Shown piece by piece: positions 61,857-64,000 of a stretch of DNA of 64,000 bases (the stretch's first letter is position 1; every line of letters begins with the position of its first letter). The DNA comes from Micromonospora rifamycinica. GTDB taxonomy: Bacteria > Actinomycetota > Actinomycetes > Mycobacteriales > Micromonosporaceae. The notes below the pieces were generated by a model that did no database searches, had not been told where the DNA came from, and was given only the letters and a program-made list of their open reading frames with translations. The translations under genes were made by a program, and so were the position numbers. The DNA lies in NCBI RefSeq assembly GCF_900090265.1, contig NZ_LT607752.1, forward strand, positions 1,488,001-1,552,000. The letters are read 5' to 3'.

Positions 61857-62330
61857 TCAGGTCCGCTTGCGGCGCGCGATCTCGTCAGCGAGCTGCCGCA
61901 CCCGGGCGGGGTCCACGTCCCGGGCAAGGGCGACGTAGTGGTCCATGACGGCCGGCCGGTAGCGCACGGGCAACGTCTGCCCCGGGGCGAGTCGGGTGAG
62001 CTCGGTGATCGTGAGGCCTTCGTCTGCGACACCGCGGAACGAGATGCCGTCGGCGGTCTCCACGTCGAACATCAGGACCACGCGAGGGTTGCTGTTCACC
62101 TCCCGCCAGTCGACGAGAACGCCGAGCGCGAGCGCCCCCGAACGCAGTTCCGCGTTGCGCTTCCGCGCCTCGCTGCTCATCAGCGGGTTCGGGGCGATCC
62201 CGGGGAAGTCAGGCCCGACCCCCAGCGATTCCCGACTCAGGTCGGGCCTGAGCTGGTCCACCTGACCGCTGAGGTTGTTCGTCGAACCGATGATCCTGCC
62301 GATCATCGCGCCAAACATCCTGCCGAACAT
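61857..62330 (-). CDS. Hypothetical protein with hydrophobic N-terminal helix
   Basis: 157 aa from ATG 62330 behind GGGAGGGG; the longer frame to 62417 lacks a ribosome site. The start MFGRMFGAMIGRIIGS is amphipathic. It is followed by a polar link and a beta-rich domain (ALALGVLVDWREVNSNPRVVLMFDVETADGISFRGVADEGLTITELTRLAPGQTLPVRYRPAVMDHYVAL). A C-terminal ARVRQLADEIARRKR helix ends it. It resembles uncharacterised actinobacterial proteins; no function can be given. Confidence 0.75.
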   Translation of the reverse strand: MFGRMFGAMIGRIIGSTNNLSGQVDQLRPDLSRESLGVGPDFPGIAPNPLMSSEARKRNAELRSGALALGVLVDWREVNSNPRVVLMFDVETADGISFRGVADEGLTITELTRLAPGQTLPVRYRPAVMDHYVALARDVDPARVRQLADEIARRKRT

Positions 62331-62464
62331 CCTGACCCCTCCCTCACGCCGGTGTCGGAGTCTCGGCCTGGCGCTCCGCCTTACCGTGATTGTATGGCGG
62401 CCCTTCCCGAGCGCCATCGCACCGCCCTGTCTCGATGGATCGGCAGGGATCGGGCGACGGGTGC

Positions 62465-63067
62465 TCAGATCCAGCCCTGTTCCCAGGCGATCGTGGCGGC
62501 GGCCGTACGCGAATCGACGTCCAGTTTGGTCATCGCGGACGAGATGTGGTTGCGGGCGGTGCCGTGGGCCAGGCCGAGCTGCCGTGCGATCTCCTTGGTG
62601 GGCAGGCCGTCCCGGGTCAGTCGCAGCACGTCGGTCTCCCGGGCCGTCAGCGGGCTCTCCTGCTCGGTGAGCGCCGACGCGGCGAGGCGGGCGTCGATGT
62701 AGCGCTCCCCGGCGGCGACCGACCGGATGATCCTGGCCAGCTCCGACGCCGGGGTGGACTTCGGCACGAAGCCGTGTACCCCGGCGCTCAGCGCCCGCTT
62801 CAACGTCCCCGGTCGGGCGTGTCGGGTGACGATGACGACCCGCGTCGGGACGAGCCGCAGCAGGCGGCGGGCCGCGTCGACCCCGTCGAGTCCGGGCATC
62901 TCAAGGTCGAGCAGGGTCAGGTCGGGGCGGTGGGCGACGGCCGCCGCGACCGCGGCCTCGCCGTCGGCGACGTCCGCGACGACCTCGATGTCGGCCTCCA
63001 GGGAGAGCAGCGCCACGAGCGCGCCCCGGATGAGTTCCTCGTCGTCGGCGATCACGATCCGGATCAC
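62465..63067 (-). CDS. LuxR-type response regulator (DesR/NarL family)
   Basis: 200 aa from ATG 63067, overlapping the kinase stop by 4 bp. Receiver domain with Asp8/Asp9, phosphoacceptor Asp54 (LTLLDLEMPG) and Lys in FVPKSTPASEL; DNA-binding LuxR domain ESPLTARETDVLRLTRDGLPTKEIARQLGLAHGTARNHISSAMTKLDVDSRTAA. The short linker and the GTARNH recognition helix are DesR-like. It is paired with the kinase next door. Confidence 0.95.
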   Translation of the reverse strand: MIRIVIADDEELIRGALVALLSLEADIEVVADVADGEAAVAAAVAHRPDLTLLDLEMPGLDGVDAARRLLRLVPTRVVIVTRHARPGTLKRALSAGVHGFVPKSTPASELARIIRSVAAGERYIDARLAASALTEQESPLTARETDVLRLTRDGLPTKEIARQLGLAHGTARNHISSAMTKLDVDSRTAAATIAWEQGWI

Positions 63068-64000
63068 CGTCGGGTCCTCCGTCGTCTCCTCGGGGAGGCA
63101 GGCTCCTGTGCTCCGGGCGGGTCGGTGTCCGGCGCGGGAATGCGGACGACCAGCGTGAAGGTGTCCCCCTCGCGGGTGGTCTCGACCGTCCCGCGCTGGG
63201 CCGCGACCCGCCCGGCGAGACCGGCCAGGCCCGTTCCGCCCCGGCGCGGCGCGGCTGCGGCGTCGTTGGTGACGGTCAGCCGGTACTCGGCCGCGACGTG
63301 GACGAGGTCGATGGTGGCCTCGGTCGCTTGGCTGTGCCGCAGCACGTTCGTCACCGCCTCCCTGATCGCGACGGCGAACACCGCGCCGAGGGCCACCGGC
63401 AGGTCCGGTGTCCCGATGCGCGCCGTGCAGCGGATGCCGGCGGAGCGCAGCACCGCCGCCGCGTTGCGCGCCTCCGCCGCGACGGTGACGGTGCGGTAGT
63501 CGTTCACCACGGCGCGGGTGTCGTCGAGGGCCACCCGTGCGATCCGGCGGATCTCGGCGATCTCCCGGCCGGCCCGCTCGGGCTGGCCGGGCAGCAGGCG
63601 TTCCGCCAGTTCACTCTTCAACGCGATCACCTGGAGGTTGTGGCCCTGGATGTCGTGCAGGTCGGTGGCGAACCGGAGCCGTTCCCGCGCCACCGCCAGG
63701 TCGGACGCGAGCCGGCGGGCGTGTTCCAGGCGCAGCACCACCTGGAGCACCCAGACCGCGCTCAGCGGCAGCAGCGTGAACACCGCGAGGGTGCTGAGCA
63801 CGATGGCGTCGGCGGCCGTGTCGGGCGGCGTCCCGACGCGCGACGGGGTCAGCACGCCGGTCAGCCCGCCGAGGCCGATCACCGCCCAGCAGCCGAGGAT
63901 CACCGCCGCCCGCCACCGGCCCCGGACCAGGCAACTGAGCACCCCGCCCGCCATCGCCAGGGTGAACGCCCACCCCCAGCCGGCGAACGGCGGCACGACG
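63064..64000 (-). CDS. DesK-like sensor histidine kinase (N-terminus outside window)
   Basis: Open to the window edge, about 312 residues visible. At least three TM helices remain, then a HisKA_3 box with the phospho-His in ERLRFATDLHDIQGHNLQVIALKSEL. The HATPase module has AVFAVAIREAVTNVLRHSQATEATIDLV (N box) and GGTGLAGLAGRVAAQRGTVE (G box). It ends with an Arg-rich tail. The DesK/DesR pair senses membrane state or envelope stress in relatives; the regulon here is unknown. Confidence 0.93.
   Translation of the reverse strand, partial: VVPPFAGWGWAFTLAMAGGVLSCLVRGRWRAAVILGCWAVIGLGGLTGVLTPSRVGTPPDTAADAIVLSTLAVFTLLPLSAVWVLQVVLRLEHARRLASDLAVARERLRFATDLHDIQGHNLQVIALKSELAERLLPGQPERAGREIAEIRRIARVALDDTRAVVNDYRTVTVAAEARNAAAVLRSAGIRCTARIGTPDLPVALGAVFAVAIREAVTNVLRHSQATEATIDLVHVAAEYRLTVTNDAAAAPRRGGTGLAGLAGRVAAQRGTVETTREGDTFTLVVRIPAPDTDPPGAQEPASPRRRRRTRR

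Overview
The window is about 72-74% GC by eye, with dense ATGA/GTGA gene overlaps, many GTG starts, CBM2 cellulose-binding modules, F420/IclR/XRE-TPR genes and a DtxR-type iron box. This fits a mycelial actinomycete, most likely Micromonosporaceae (Micromonospora-like). The genus is inferred from style and gene content, not from a marker gene. No rRNA, tRNA, CRISPR array, transposase or replication origin was found.

Layout. (1) 1-9937, + strand: end of an alpha/beta hydrolase, a Stf0-type sulfotransferase, a secreted propeller-like protein, a lipoprotein esterase, a two-gene ABC exporter, and cysQ-cysD-cysN. This makes a sulfate-activation and PAP-recycling set next to a PAPS-using enzyme, but no APS kinase (cysC) is present. 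(2) 10033-12469, - strand: FAD aromatic monooxygenase and its TetR regulator, with a 38-bp operator palindrome over the tetR promoter. (3) 12535-14678, - strand: two small secreted WxL-like proteins and a membrane-anchored WxL-interacting (DUF916-like) protein. (4) 14794-17522, - strand: furA-katG oxidative stress operon. (5) 17609-28979: hemicellulose side-chain locus with GH43, GH95 fucosidase, GH27 galactosidase, an SGNH lipase/esterase, a CE2-like acetyl esterase and a CE1-like esterase; four of these carry CBM2 modules. (6) 29155-32453: ArsR regulator, then a STAND-like NTPase with TPR tail paired with a two-TM protein. (7) 32593-41132: heme acquisition island. DUF2470 protein, heme oxygenase, hmuV-hmuU-hmuT and a surface Ig-like protein run leftward; an HtaA-Ig-WxL fusion, a DUF916-like anchor protein and another anchored protein run rightward. 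Two DtxR/IdeR boxes lie between the two arms.

(8) 41129-41822: a genomic scar. An intact MerR-type promoter and the first 14 MerR codons run straight into an F420-type oxidoreductase that itself lacks its C-terminal third. (9) 41958-58043: a large catabolic cluster with Rieske dioxygenase alpha/beta, 7Fe ferredoxin, ferredoxin reductase, type I extradiol dioxygenase, FAH-fold hydrolase, HpaI-type aldolase, amidohydrolase, formamidase-like protein, M20-like protein, cupin, PfkB kinase, Dabb protein, VOC, SnoaL-like and aldo/keto reductase genes, with two IclR regulators. A shared motif, GAGAC-R-K-Y-ATC, sits in three of its promoters. (10) 58303-61416, - strand: two XRE-TPR regulators (one frameshifted) with two small partner proteins. 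(11) 61857-64000: a small hypothetical protein and a DesR/DesK-like two-component system cut by the window edge.

The most promising new biology is the reuse of WxL/WxL-interacting surface modules in an actinomycete, once alone and once fused to an HtaA heme-binding domain under iron control. Next are the Rieske/extradiol/amide-hydrolase cluster with its candidate IclR operator, and the MerR/oxidoreductase scar. Short in-frame minisatellites (27, 30 or 36 bp) recur at gene ends and in spacers through the whole window.
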